This document shows, one piece after another, positions 22,304 through 34,350 of a stretch of DNA of 64,000 nt. A program made the translations under genes and the position numbers. Source of the stretch: Podospora bellae-mahoneyi (taxonomy: Eukaryota; Ascomycota; Sordariomycetes; Sordariales; Podosporaceae). Location of the stretch: contig NC_085882.1 in NCBI RefSeq assembly GCF_035222275.1, positions 2,983,501-3,047,500 of the forward strand, in the 5' to 3' direction. How positions within the stretch are numbered: the first letter of the stretch is position 1; each line of letters begins with the position of its first letter. The notes under the pieces were generated by a model. The model searched no databases. It was not told the DNA's origin and worked only from the letters and a program-made list of their open reading frames with translations.

Positions 22304-23274
22304 GGTGAAGGGTTTGGGGGGGAGTTGTTGTGGTGTAGAGGAGGTGAGTTTGGTGGGATGGGAACAGATATATAGTTGGCAGAGTTGTGAGATAAGATGC
22401 TGTCGAGTTGAAGGGTAGATATCTGAAAGGATTGCTGAAATAGTTGATTATATATATGCTCAATGATGTGCTCGATTGCTTCAATGAGATGAACGATGAA
22501 CCCCGCGTTGTACGTCTCTTGCTGATTAATGACGAGCTCGACGTCGGCGATTCGAAAGCCGATGAGTGAGCTCGTATGGTAACGAATTACTGATCAATTT
22601 GTTGTTACGCTACTTTTTGTCTCCTTGTATTGTTCCGACCATCGAAGGGGTGATGCAGGATCTGTGAGTCTTTGTTGTTTGACTTACCTGTAAAAACAAG
22701 TTGTGGTGTTGGTGTGAGTGCCGGGTAGCTCCTGTGGGTCAGAGTAATGAATTAGTCCCGAATGCCCTTTCCTCGTTGTAGGTCACATTTAGGTCACAAG
22801 GACAATCAAAGTTTCCAATGCAGAAAAAGATCATAGATTACACTGGATTTATATTCCTGAATCTCGGTACATCAAACGGATCTCGTCAGTCTCAGCATGT
22901 TGCTTGCTCTCTATTTTCACTTATACGGCAACCCTAACCCGGAAGCCATGGTCTGTGCCCCCAAAATCCCTCCAATCTGCCCTTCAACCCTGTAATTAAC
23001 GACCACACTCGTGTCTTGCGAATTCTGATTGCTCCTATTAATCTAACTTCTTTCGATCTCAAATTTTTTTTTTCATTTCAGTGTCTTGCTCCAGTCTCAT
23101 GAACTCATAAGATTTTTACAGTATTTTCTCTCCGCGCCACGTTGCACATGGATTAATCTTCATCTCACACGCTGCTCATGCCACAGGTAGCTTAACGCGA
23201 CTCACAACAGCAACCGCGCAGAACAGGTGGAATAATTTAAACCCCGGCAATTTCACCAGCAACATTTTCTGGTC
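22304..23274. other. Divergent promoter region, about 1 kb
   Basis: Upstream of the SDR gene (-) and the C2H2 gene (+). It is slightly AT-rich, with no repeats or frames of note. Confidence 0.5.
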
Positions 23275-24753
23275 ATGCCTTGGGATCCGGAATGGGAGGC
23301 GGAAGGAGCTGCCGGTAATTCAGCATCAGGCAGTGTTTCGGCCGACCAGGGTTATGAGCATGAAAATGGCGAGGGGAGGGAGGAGATTGATGATGATGAT
23401 GGAGAGGAGGAAACCAACGGCCGTCGCAATAATCACCAACCACGACAAAATGGGCGCACGGGTCATGTGGAAGATTCTCAGGACGAACAAGAAGAAGAGG
23501 GAGAGGAGTGGGACGGGGATCAAATGGACGTCGACGATGAACTACCTGAAGAACACCAACTATTGGACCTCACACCACAACGAGATTCCGACACCACCCC
23601 AAGACCAAAGCAAAGAGTCTGTGGACTAGCAGTACCGATATCCGAGCGATTTCAAGTGGTTCTTCACTCTAGTCCCAAGAAAGTGGCCTACACAGTGATA
23701 ACACAGGAGGAGCTGTCCGCAGACGAACTCGTCACCTCAGATGTTCTCCCTAGTTTGAGACCTCATGGTTTTTACGGGACCGGTCAGCAAACACTCAAAT
23801 CATCAAAAGTTAATGAGATTGAGCGTTCGGCCTCAAATACCTCGGAGCCGACAGACGACACAGCGCAATCTAAGAAGCAGCGCGGCAGACCAAAAGGCTG
23901 GAGGCCAGGCCAAGCATACTCGACATCAACGCCAGGATCAACAACGTCTAATAAGGTCAAGAAATCCGTTGGGCGATCATTAGGATCAGGGAAAGCTGGC
24001 AGGCCATCAGGGAAGCTCAAGCCTGACGGGGAGTCTCGAGGGAGACCAGGGCGGAAGCCAGCCCAGACCGCACGGGACCAGTACAAGAAACTCAATCCGA
24101 AATTTCCCGTCTTTATATGTGAATGGGAGGGCTGCCCAGCCCAGCTTCACAATCTGGAAACTCTTCGCAAGCATATTTTCATTGTTCACGGCCAACCAGA
24201 GGTTTCACTGGCGCCTTCATCCTCTTCATCAGCAGTAGCAGGACCAGACGAAAAGCACAGCCACGACGGCCTGATAGTCTGCAAATGGGCGAAATGCATT
24301 TCCTCGCCAACCCCCCGATTTCAAGATGATTTTCGCACCCACGTCGAAGAAGTCCATCTTGTACCGTTTGCCTGGCACTGCGGTGACGGACCGCAGAACA
24401 CCTCTGTCAGCCCCAAGCCTGAAGTCATGCTGCCGGCACTACCAAAATATTTATTCGATGAGGAAGGTCGACAAGTTACACCCTCAGTAGCGGATCAACA
24501 GCTCGAGACAGATGAGGATAAGAGGAGAAGGGTTTCAAAAATAGCGGCCCTGACTGAGAAGGCTAATGAGAACGCGCCAGACGAGCCGGAGTATGATGAG
24601 AAGCAGATGGAGCTTATTATCGCCTTTATGGAGAAGAGGAACTTGAGGCAAAGGGAGCTGAAGAAGTATGCGGAGTGGGTGACGGGGGAGGGTGTTATCT
24701 TGCCCGTGGAGGAGAAGGAGGAGAGGGATAAGTGGAGGGGGCGGATGAGATGA
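23275..24753 (+). CDS. C2H2 zinc-finger protein with AT-hook-like motifs
   Basis: One exon, 492 residues. The N terminus is very acidic (about residues 15-100: EEIDDDDGEEE, EEEGEEWDGDQMDVDDE). AT-hook-like GRP cores occur near residue 200 (KKQRGRPKGWRPG) and residues 240-262 (GRPSGK, SRGRPGRKP). Two divergent C2H2 fingers follow: CEWEGCPAQLHNLETLRKHI ending FIVH (near residue 280) and CKWAKC...FRTHVEEVH (near residue 337). The C terminus has a basic helix (KRRRVSKIAALTEKA) and a charged tail. The layout suggests a chromatin or transcription factor that binds AT-rich minor groove plus specific sites. I cannot name an orthologue; acidic, basic and finger segments occur in the order common to fungal regulators. 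Confidence 0.82.
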   Translation: MPWDPEWEAEGAAGNSASGSVSADQGYEHENGEGREEIDDDDGEEETNGRRNNHQPRQNGRTGHVEDSQDEQEEEGEEWDGDQMDVDDELPEEHQLLDLTPQRDSDTTPRPKQRVCGLAVPISERFQVVLHSSPKKVAYTVITQEELSADELVTSDVLPSLRPHGFYGTGQQTLKSSKVNEIERSASNTSEPTDDTAQSKKQRGRPKGWRPGQAYSTSTPGSTTSNKVKKSVGRSLGSGKAGRPSGKLKPDGESRGRPGRKPAQTARDQYKKLNPKFPVFICEWEGCPAQLHNLETLRKHIFIVHGQPEVSLAPSSSSSAVAGPDEKHSHDGLIVCKWAKCISSPTPRFQDDFRTHVEEVHLVPFAWHCGDGPQNTSVSPKPEVMLPALPKYLFDEEGRQVTPSVADQQLETDEDKRRRVSKIAALTEKANENAPDEPEYDEKQMELIIAFMEKRNLRQRELKKYAEWVTGEGVILPVEEKEERDKWRGRMR

Positions 24754-25276
24754 GTACTGGACTGTTGAGGCGGGAATTATGCCGATTGCCATGAAAACAT
24801 AGAGCGGTTATCATTCAGGGCGGTTGGTTTTTCATAACTACCAATCTTTGGCGCTGATGGGGCCCATCATAGCGTTACTGCGTGTTGGTGTGGAGATATT
24901 TTGTATATGATAACAGACTTAACGGACTGCATAGCATTTTGGCCTAAAAGAGCAAGAAATATCATCACGGTGACATGACTCGACCAACGGACCAGGAGTG
25001 TGAGTGTGACACGCGGCCCCGTTTTAGTGTATTTGTAAGTCAAGCTGTCCAAGTGCCGGACGGGCGGGTTTTTTGGTTCGGGTGCGGTGGTCGATCGGGT
25101 GGTCCGGAATGCTCCTTGCGTAGATCAGTTGGTAGCTTAAACTCTTGATACGACAGACTATCTTCCTTGTTTTTGGGGCGGATGGTGGGGTTTATTTCAT
25201 TCGTATAGGTAAGGCCAACGACAATGCTAAGCAGAAAATCATGCAGTTCAACCAAGGCACCAAAGAGTTTTTTATT

Positions 25277-25310
<34 letters not shown>

Positions 25311-26225
25311 AAAAGAAAAAAAAGGACGGACTTGTTTCCCAGGGCAGCGAGCCATTCATTCCATTCCAGTTGAGGCTCTCGGAAATAAGGGGATTTAATC
25401 CGTGTTAGACTCTGGTCAAGGTCAACCGGCCCGTTTGGTCCAAAGTGGAAGGCGAGAGTTTGTCAGTGGTTGTCTGGTGTAAGCCAAGGTGGCATCTAGA
25501 ACTTCTGGATATGCACTCTCATCCTGCGGAGGGTTTATCTGAGATCTCAGGAAAAGGCCGATCCTTGACTTGACTTTTTCATGCTCTGATATTTTGGTAT
25601 AATTTTGATACAAATATTACCTGATGTTCTGTGATATAGTTCCCGTGCCAAAGAGCAAAAAAACAAAGTTCGCCCGCTCAGTCGCCACCTGACATAGCTG
25701 GCTGTTTCTCCGGCCGCTTGGAAGCCCTGGTTGTCAGGGACTGCTTCAATGGTCCACGTAGCACAGCATGAAAATCATAAGCTTTTGAGAAAAATAATAA
25801 ATGTTGCCCTCAGCTCAACAAAAGAAAAAGAGGCTGAATACCAGGCTCAGGTCAGGCGTGGCTCCGAGGAAGAGCGCTGAGTGGTTGCAGTAACACAGCC
25901 CTGCTACAGGGCACAAGCGGAGAATCCCGTGACTCTTCCCCAGGGCCGCTGTCGCTGAGCTGGGCTTGCTTGGGGCCTGGATCCCTGGAAGCCGCAGCGG
26001 GCGCCGACTGCCCCCCGACTGGCCCCGACTGGCACTCTCTCTGCATCATCTCTAGTGGACGGCCACACCCACGATCCACACCCCAACATCATCCACATCC
26101 ACTGTCCACGTTCCCCATTCTCTAAGCTAAGTGCTGGTCGTCATCCGCCTTCGCCTTTTCAATCTCTCTCTTTTGCAGACCGAACATGGAACGAGCCCCA
26201 TGAGAGCTGCCCCGACGACCGTACC
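24754..26225. other. Intergenic 1.5 kb with A/T hairpin-like tract
   Basis: 3' flank of the C2H2 gene and promoter/leader of the nrc-2 kinase. It contains an AT microsatellite next to T and A runs at 25269-25324. The kinase frame stays open for 57 codons upstream of its ATG, probably by chance. Confidence 0.55.
25269..25324. repeat. (TA)n / T-run / A-run tract
   Basis: A stretch of TA dinucleotides runs into about ten Ts and then about nine As plus GAAAA, able to form an AT-only hairpin. It is a simple-sequence tract with no flanking target duplication visible. Confidence 0.8.
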
Positions 26226-28337
26226 ATGCCGTCAACCAAAAGCACAAATGGCGATAGCCACTTCCAGCAAAAGATAAAGAGTTTCTTCCGCATCAACTCG
26301 TCCAGCAGCAGTCGCGATGCCACCACCCCGGACCGGGAGCGCGGCGGCGTCTCGGGCCCCCTGCGCTCCGAGAACAACAAGCCCTCCCGCAACACGAGGT
26401 TCTTCAGCGTCGGCCGCCTGCGCAGCGCGACCACCGCTAGCGAGGGACATCCGCTCGACGAGGCCATGAGCCCGACTGCTCATGCGAACCCCTACTTTGC
26501 CCACCAGGGCCAGCCCGGCCTACGACATCACAATGACGGGTCCGTACCCCCGAGTCCACCCGACACCCCGATGCTCAAGGTCGATGGCCCCAACGGCGGG
26601 CCCGTGGAGAAGATATCGGCGAGCACCAAGGAGGAGCTCGCGAGGAAATTGAGGAGGGTTGCCAGTGCCCCGAATGCACAGGGCTTGTTTTCCAAGGGCA
26701 ACGGCAGCGGGGAAAGACCACAAACTGCCGAGCTTAGCAAGGAGCCGCTCGCGGAGAGTAAGGACTCGACGAGCGTGGGATTTGCCGACGCCCAGACACC
26801 ACCCGGCAGCGCGGTGGAATTGGCCACGTCTGTGCCGGAAGGAGATAGCCTCGGGGCGCTGCCACCACCGAACCAGTCGCCGTTGGCGTTCCGCAGGACG
26901 TATAGCTCCAACTCGATCAAGGTCCGGAATGTGGAGGTAGGCCCCCAGAGTTTCGACAAGATCAAGTTGATTGGTAAGGGTGATGTGGGTAAGGTGTATT
27001 TGGTGAGGGAGAAGAAGAGTTCAAGGCTGTATGCCATGAAGGGTTAGTCTGTCCAACCTTGGCTGGAGGAATGTCCTGGCTGACATGTCACACAGTGTTG
27101 AGCAAGAAGGAGATGATCAAGCGCAACAAGATCAAGAGAGCGCTGGCAGAGCAGGAAATCCTCGCGACGAGCAACCACCCTTTTATCGTCACTCTCTATC
27201 ACTCTTTCCAGTCCGAGGACTACCTCTATCTGTGCATGGAGTACTGCAGCGGCGGCGAGTTTTTCAGGGCGTTGCAGACGAGACCGGGCAAGTGCATATC
27301 GGAGGATGACGCCCGCTTCTATGCGGCTGAGGTTACGGCCGCGTTGGAGTACTTGCATCTGATGGGTTTCATTTACCGGGATCTGAAGCCAGAGAGTATG
27401 TCTCGATCACTGCATGCGCCGTGTGGGATGTGTGCTGACAATCCGTCACAGATATTCTGCTTCATCAGTCTGGCCATATCATGCTTTCAGATTTCGACTT
27501 GTCAAAACAGTCTGATCCCGGCGGCAAGCCGACGATGATTCTAGGGAAGAACGGCACCAGCTCGACATCGCTGCCAACCATCGATACCAAGTCGTGCATT
27601 GCCAACTTCCGAACGAACTCTTTTGTTGGCACAGAAGAGTACATCGCGCCCGAGGTGATCAAGGGCAGCGGGCACACCAGCGCCGTCGACTGGTGGACGC
27701 TGGGTATTTTGATCTACGAAATGCTGTACGGCACCACACCGTTCAAGGGAAAGAACCGCAATGCGACATTCGCCAACATCTTGCGCGAAGACATTCCCTT
27801 CCCGGACCACGCGGGCGCACCGCAAATATCAAAGTGAGTCTCCTGTCGCATCGCAGTCGCATGCACCATCGCATTTGTCAGAAGCCATTACTAATGCTAT
27901 CTTTCTCTCACCCCAGCCTCTGCAAGTCATTGATCCGCAAACTATTGATTAAAGACGAGAACCGTCGTCTTGGCGCCAGGGCGGGTGCATCCGACATCAA
28001 GACCCACGGCTTCTTCCGGACGACGCAGTGGGCACTTATCAGGCACATGAAGCCGCCCATTATCCCCAACCAAGGACGTGGTATCGACACGATCAACTTC
28101 AGAAATGTCAAGGAGTCTGCCAGTGTCGACATCAGCGGGTCCAGGCCGATGGGGGCGAAGGGTGTGCCGCTGGATAGTGGGTTAGCGACACCAGGAGCCG
28201 AGACGCCAGATCCGTTTGAGGAGTTCAACAGTGTCACGCTGCACCACGATGGGGAAGATCACTATGGTCAGCACTCGCCACCAGCACACCAGCAGCACAG
28301 GAATAGCGGAGGCGGCAAGAATGGGTATGATTCGTAG
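26226..28337 (+). CDS. nrc-2: AGC-family serine/threonine kinase NRC-2 (Fpk1-type)
   Basis: Four exons, 26226-27042, 27096-27395, 27452-27833 and 27917-28337 (introns 53, 56 and 83 nt), give 639 residues. The Ser/Pro-rich N terminus (1-240) precedes a complete kinase domain: glycine loop GKGDVGKV (250-257), Lys272 in YAMKVLSK, HRD-type loop YRDLKPENILL (366-376), DFD in place of DFG (386-388), a long insert (about 390-430, [20 protein letters not shown]) and [15 protein letters not shown]. The DFD and extended activation loop mark the NRC-2/Fpk1/phototropin-kinase branch, known in yeast for regulating flippases and in Neurospora for repressing conidiation. The AGC tail ends with a hydrophobic-type [11 protein letters not shown]. 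Family role from literature; regulation here is not visible. Confidence 0.93.
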
Positions 28338-29869
28338 GGGGATACTCAGCTGCCACAGAGGGACCATAACAGCAGCAGGTTTGGGTTGCTGGTGGGGAGT
28401 TGTGTACCTGGGGTGTGGGGGTCAGGTGTACTAGGAGGAGGAGGAGGAGGAGGAGGAGGAGGAGGGCCGAGGGAAACGAGAAGCGAGAGCTGGGGAGGTG
28501 TGTCCTCTATTACCACGACGAGGGGAAGCGGTGCATCATCTAGCAGGATTATAACGGGACAGCAGCAGCGGCAAACACAAGCACATCATCAACAGTCTGG
28601 TCATCATGGGAAGGATGGGGAAGGGAGGTTGTGGAAGCAGCCGTGGTTTTGCTTCTTGTGAAACATGTAAATGAGACGAGAAGAGCAAAAGAGAATGGAA
28701 ATGAGAGGGGGTTGGGGGCAAAGAAAGAGGAACTGTTCAAAACATTTTTGGTCGTTTTTTTTTTTCGGTGGGGGCAAAGGGATTGGTGTTTTTGCTGTTT
28801 TTTTTTGAAACGCTTTGGTGTTTGTTTTGATGTGGTTTCGTTTTTAAACACACACGCGCGCAGACAGGCACCTATTTTGAAGAAGGGGAGGGGACGGGAG
28901 GGGACGAGCTGGGAAGGGTGGTGGGTGGTGGTGGTGGTGGTGGGAGCAAGGCTTTTTTTATACACTAACTACTACATCCTACTACTACTATTAACTACTA
29001 CGCTACCGCTACGTACTCTATGTTTGAGTGAAGAGATGAGATGGTGTGCTGGATGATAGCGAGTTTAAGAGGGACGGGTGAATTGAGGCACATGTTATTG
29101 AAGGATTTGTTCTGATCTGTTGTATGTGACATGTCTCCGTGGGTGACTACCTAGAAAAGTTGCAAGCTCTTGTCAGTCCTAGGACCCGAGGTTGCTTTCT
29201 GGTTCGCTGTTCACTTGAAGTCGTTATATGTAACTGTTCAATTTGTGCAGCGAGGCTCTCGAAAGGCAAGTGCAACTATGGCGTATGTGGGCTATAATTA
29301 CTGCCTTTCACATCGTTCCCGTCTCATCAACTTCATCAATGGTCAAAGTCAGGGTTTTTCCTATTTTTCAGTTCGTCTGCTATCTTTCTCCATACCATTG
29401 GAAGGCTTCCGCAGTGCCTCGACATCGCCTTATGTGACTGACGAAAATACCCTCGAATTTCGACAGATCAGCGACTCGAACTTTTGCTGTGTAGGACAGA
29501 GCCCAATCACGTATCACAGCATAATATACAGCCCTCGGATTCCAGCACCTACATACACGCTGATAATGTTGCCCGCTTCATATTTCTTTGCAGATGTCTA
29601 AACCTTGGGTCGATCGTCGGTCGGCCCCCAATCATAACCAACACCAAGCTTCACGGCGAGTGGCTGTTTGTTCTTGGCCTTCATCGCACTGGACCATATT
29701 GACGGCCGAAGGAGTGCCTTGTAACATGCACGGTTCGTGTGGAAGGAGGTCGCGGTGAGGGTCTATAAGGCGTCGACACAGCTCTGGTTCATCGAATGTA
29801 TTCTGTTTTCAAGCTTTCTCTCCATTGAGCTGGATGGCTCTGTTCACTCCCAGCCTGCATTGAAGCAAA
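28338..29869. other. 3' region of nrc-2 and upstream of membrane gene
   Basis: Carries a (GGA)n tract at 28434-28465 and G/T-rich sequence to about 29050, probably the nrc-2 3' UTR. No gene is defensible in 29050-29869. Confidence 0.5.
28434..28465. repeat. (GGA)n microsatellite
   Basis: About ten copies of the GGA triplet roughly 100 nt downstream of the nrc-2 stop codon. Confidence 0.85.
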
Positions 29870-31881
29870 ATGACGAGGCCACAGACCACACATATGGACG
29901 ACAACCACAACGAACACCCACTACCCGACCACGAAAGGCCACCACCAGTATCAGAAGGCGCGAGCCTCGTCAGCAACGAGAAGTCAAAGACAGGTCAACC
30001 GGAAAAGCCATGGACACTAGGCTTTGGACCACGCTTCCCCTGGATAGCGAGTCTGTCCATACTATTCTCTTTTATCCTGGTCGGGCTCATGATCTCCATC
30101 ACAGTTCGGGCAGATGACACGAAAGTCGACTCTTGGGCTGTGCCACCACCGGTTCTTCTTGCGATTTTCTCCACTGTCGCCAATGCCCTCATCCAAGTTG
30201 TCCTGGTAAGAGGAGCTGCCATTACGTGGTGGTATCTTGCTATGCGGCCGGCTCGCCAGAGTCTTGTTCAGGATATACACTGGCGCTGGGCAGCGGCTGG
30301 TGGCATAGTCGATGCTGTGGAGAGCATTCTTCGCCGAGGCCTGAGCAAGACGGCTGTTGCGTGTTCCTTTGTAACGATTGTGGCTATCAACGCCCCGCTC
30401 TTGCAACGCGCGGTGGGCGTAAGAACTCGAGAAGACTTTAGAGCTGGTGTGCAAATCGGTCCGGTGTATGCAGCTCCGCGGCTCCCACAAGGCTTTGGCG
30501 CTGTGGCGCTTGGAAGGTACAAGGAGCTGAGCCCAGCGAAGAACTTTAGTGAGGTGATGGGGGAGTATTTCAGCAGATCGCCAATGATGATTCAGAGTGA
30601 TGGGGTCAACATCACGGGAGAATACACGACCGAGATCACTGCTATGGGATATCGCTTTGACTGCACGGCTGAGAATACCACTAGACTCCCGAGCTACAGC
30701 GAGGTCGATGAAGGGTACCAGTATTACACGGGTCTCGGTGCCAACGTCTTTGTCAGTTCTCCGGTTTACAGTGAGAAACCAAAAGATTTGTGGAATGCCA
30801 AATTCGTGGCCACGTTGCTGAAGAATCCCCTTCGGGAGGTGGACACGAGAAAAGACGGCCGCCAGTTCTTTTATGATGCTGTGTGGAAGCCGGAGCAGGG
30901 GTGTATAGACGCCACGCATGGCATCGAGGTTCGATCACGCAACTGGTATGTAATCCTACGTCTTGTGTACTGTGCCACCAGTTGTTGCATTTTCCCTTGA
31001 TGTATCTATGTTTCTCACCGAGGTACAAAGAAGACATTTGAGCTTGTTGGCTAAATTCCGAGAACAGTGACATCTACCCAGCGGTCGTCAAGTACCCTAT
31101 CACCATCTCCAACAACACCATCAAACTTCGCCCGAGCCCGTCGCCCCTTCACGACGAGCTAGTCTCGCTTGAGACCTTTGACGAGGCCATGGAAGATATG
31201 AACAGGGCCAGCTCTACGCACGGCGGACTCGCGCTGTTGTTGAACCACCGCTTCTCGGCCAACTACACCATCAGACCGGTGACGCCCATGCAGGACTATC
31301 ACCGGTGGGATGCGCTGTCGGAAGGGTACTTTGCCTACGAGATGGCCGCGACGGCTGCCGACGAAGTCAACTGCAACCTCAGATTCAAGGACCCGGGACC
31401 GATTATCTATGAAGCTGTTCGCGAACTGGCGTTGCGCTCGGCTCTCGGGGCTGTGAACACGTCGGATCCTGAACACAAGCTGATGCTGGAGGGGGAGCAG
31501 ACTGAGACGGTGGCGGTGTTTGTAGCTAACATGACGTTTCTCTATGGGGCGGTGGCGGTTACGGTTTTGGCTACGGTGGCGGTTATGCCTTTGTATTATG
31601 GGTTTTGGAAGCTGGGAAGGGAGGTTTCGATGTCGCCGTTGGAGGTTGCGAAGGCTTTTCGGGCGGCGCAGTTGGAGGGGGTGGCCTCTAATGCTGAGAT
31701 TGGAGGGTTGCTCAAGGGGGTGGGGGGGAGGCCGATTCGGTATGGAGTTATTGAGGTTGAGGAGGGGGGGTGGGTTTTGGGGATGGGGAAGCCGGGGAGG
31801 ACGGTTCATCCTGATGAGATGGGGGAGAGGGATTCGCTTGAGGGGGATGGGGAGAGTGCAAGGGGAAGGGAAGGAAGGTGA
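29870..31881 (+). CDS. Four-helix membrane protein with large glycosylated loop (DUF3176-like layout)
   Basis: Exons 29870-30945 and 31068-31881 (122-nt intron GTATGT...AACAG) give 629 residues. A disordered N terminus precedes three hydrophobic helices at about 57-78 (IASLSILFSFILVGLMISIT), 92-113 and 161-177. A large loop (about 180-510) follows, with several N-X-S/T sites (NFS, NITG, NTT, NNT, NYT) and paired cysteines, then a final helix near 515-535 (FLYGAVAVTVLATVAVMPLY) and a glycine-rich cytosolic tail. This topology, and the WAVPPPVLLAIFSTVANALI segment, recall large fungal membrane families such as DUF3176. Function is unknown. Start alternatives are the ATG at 29870 (used) or 29894. 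Confidence 0.78.
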
Positions 31882-33241
31882 TGTGTGATGACTCCGTTGG
31901 GAGGGTTTTCGGGAGACTCGTTTTAGAGATTGTGAAGTTCAGGTCAGTCAAATCAAAGTTGTCTATGCTGTTGCCCGGTCAGACGGTTACTTGATCACCT
32001 CGAGAGAAGCGTACAGTCAAACGTGTGGAGGCTAGACAATATGCTCGCAGGCATGGTATATCTAGACGAATCGCTCACAGTAAATATCTGCAAGTCTACA
32101 TTCTGGGACAGTTAACCCCCCTCGGGAAGTGACCATGAGCCATGCTCCAAAACATTTCTCGCCAGACGGTCACCCGAACAGTGGTGCTCCTGACCATAAA
32201 ACATTCATGTAACCTTGCCCGCTCAACACACAGCCACACCTTCGTGTAAACATATCAAGTATCTAGCTACAATACCTAGCACCAAACCACCTTTTTCACC
32301 AAAAGAACTTCTCGATTCTCCAAACCACTTGGCCCGCAGCAGGTGCTCTCGCACCACCAAGATACTAGCGATCACTCTACTACTGAACAGCCCCTGCAAG
32401 AATGGGAACACAATCCCGGGTTATACAAGAAGTCAGACTGGGCGGCACACAGTGATATCCGTTCTTATGGCTGTATGCATATTCGTCCCACTTCGTTTCG
32501 ATGATGATTTGCCGGCTGGATCGGAGACGAGGGGGGTGAATCGAGTGATTGCTGCTGCTGTTGCTGAAGGAGGGGAGGTGATCCGGGCAAGTTCAGGGGA
32601 ATGAGATGAATGATGGTGGGAATGATGGTGGGAATGATGGTGGGAATGATGGTGGGATTGATGGTGGGATTGAGAGTGAAAGGACAGTCAGTTCAGAGCT
32701 TCATGTGGGTTGTTCATGGTATACCAGCCTGCCAAATGGACAGTATTAAGGTATCATGGGGTTGTTAGTTAAAACCCAAACTTGCTCTCACTTTTATCTT
32801 GCCTTTGTTTCTGTTCGCATATGTAAAACATTGCATCCAGATCACGTATCAGTGTGGGGCATAGCGTTTCACTACGCAAGAACATTCTATGTGGTTTGAG
32901 GAGCCAGTCCAAATATCGTGTGGATTCAAATGGTTGTAGTAAGGTACCATCCAATCCATCAAGCACACAAGCCCAATATTCTCAATCGACTTTTCGGGCA
33001 TGTCGGCATACATCGGGTATCACCAACCGACCAAGATAAGCCCGCTTCCTCCCGCCCTTGCAGGTGGTTCACTTCCCCTCTTCTCTTGTGAGATTGGAGA
33101 ATTTTTCACGAGAATCAACCCTCTCACAAAAAGTCTTGCTGAGGATCACAGCACTCAGCAATCTGGAATTCTATCATCTCCCTTCTTGTTCCCTTCTTGT
33201 TCCCTTTTTAACATCGAGCAGTCATTGCTTCGACTTTGAAG
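31882..33241. other. Intergenic 1.4 kb with a 12-bp minisatellite
   Basis: Downstream of the membrane gene and upstream of the mitochondrial repeat protein. Five 12-bp units occur at 32611-32670. No coding content is recognised. Confidence 0.55.
32611..32670. repeat. 12-bp minisatellite, five copies
   Basis: Three exact copies of TGATGGTGGGAA followed by two of TGATGGTGGGAT, in intergenic sequence. Confidence 0.9.
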
Positions 33242-34350
33242 ATGTTCCAAATCATCCCCCGCCATGTGATAACCCGACGAGTGGTGCCCCTCACCGTGAG
33301 GGGAACAGGTGAGAATGCCCATCACTCACATGCCATTTGCTCTGCTAACCACACCATCAAGCACCACGCCTCACTCCTCTCTATCGCCAAACCCCCCTTC
33401 GTTACTACAGTGAAAAGAAGGACTCTGACAAACTTAATCAAGAGCCAAAGAAAGAGGCCACCGATCCCAGCACCACCACTACCACCACCAAGCAAGACGA
33501 CATCCTCTCCCTCCGTCAAAAACTTCACAAAACCAACACCTGGCACGAAGCCGACCAACTCCGGAAACAGATCCGAAAACATGAGGAAGAAGTGACAGAA
33601 ACACCAACCACATCAGCGACACCAGTGACTCCAGCCACATCAGCAACAACAGCAACACCAGCGACACCAGCGACACCAGCGACACCAGCGACACCAGCGA
33701 CACCAGCGACACCAGCAACCCCAGCAACCCCAGCACCAGCAACATCAGCAACACTAGCAAAACCAGCAACACCAACGACACCAACAACCCCCGCCCAAGC
33801 CGTCAACCCCCCAGCCCAACCCCCAATCGACCTTCTCCTAAAACAACAGCTCTCCCTCCACCTATCCCGCCTCATCCAAGAATCAACAGACCAAACCCTC
33901 CAAAAACTCGCCCCCCTCACCAACCCCACCACCACTCCAGGCATCGTCAATACCCTCAAAAGAATCGAAAGAAGAGCCTGGGCCTGGAGGATCTTCCTCC
34001 TCACTGCCGCCCTGGCCGGGACTGTAGTCCTAATCCCCGAGCACGAAAGGGAGTACTACATCTACCGCTTCAACGACGCGTGCGAAGAGGTGAAGGGGTG
34101 GTTTGACGAGGAGGTGAGAGAGGCCAGGAGGAAGAAGAGGGAGGAGCAAGAGCTGGAACAGGGGAGGGGTGTTATCGAGGCGTTGACGAGGAGCGACATC
34201 AAGGTTGAGGCTTACCCTTCGCGAGATGATCAGCGTCTGTCCATCCTGTCAAAGTTCTTGTTTGTCCTGTTTTGGTGCTTTTGCTGGTCGGGGGGTTTTA
34301 CCGGGTTGGTGCTCCCGGGGAGGGTGTTCAGGGGTGGGAAGGTTGAGTAA
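33242..34350 (+). CDS. Mitochondrial-type membrane protein with TPA repeats
   Basis: Exons 33242-33308 and 33362-34350 (53-nt intron GTGAGA, branch CTAAC, acceptor TCAAG) give 351 residues. The N terminus MFQIIPRHVITRRVVPLTVR, with Arg and no acids and then LRYYSEKK, is a strong mitochondrial presequence. A charged region (SLRQKLHKTNTWHEADQLRK) is followed by a low-complexity Thr-Pro-Ala domain encoded by a 9-bp minisatellite. The C-terminal half has a helical segment (IDLLLKQQLSLHLSRLIQES), a membrane helix (RAWAWRIFLLTAALAGTVVL), a charged stretch (EVREARRKKREEQELEQ) and a second hydrophobic segment (FLFVLFWCFCWSGGFTGLVL). It looks like an inner-membrane protein with two helices and a flexible linker. 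I do not recognise the family. Confidence 0.78.
33661..33714 (+). repeat. 9-bp coding minisatellite GCGACACCA
   Basis: Six perfect tandem copies, flanked on both sides by degenerate copies from about 33600 to 33790, encoding Ala-Thr-Pro repeats. Confidence 0.9.

Noticed and set aside
25297-25324. Poly-T/poly-A run as a retroelement tail
   Set aside because: No coding remnant, target-site duplication or long repeat flanks it; it fits a simple-sequence tract.
33525-34004. Minus-strand Val/Ala/Gly repeat frame
   Set aside because: It is the reverse reading of the coding 9-bp minisatellite in the plus-strand gene.
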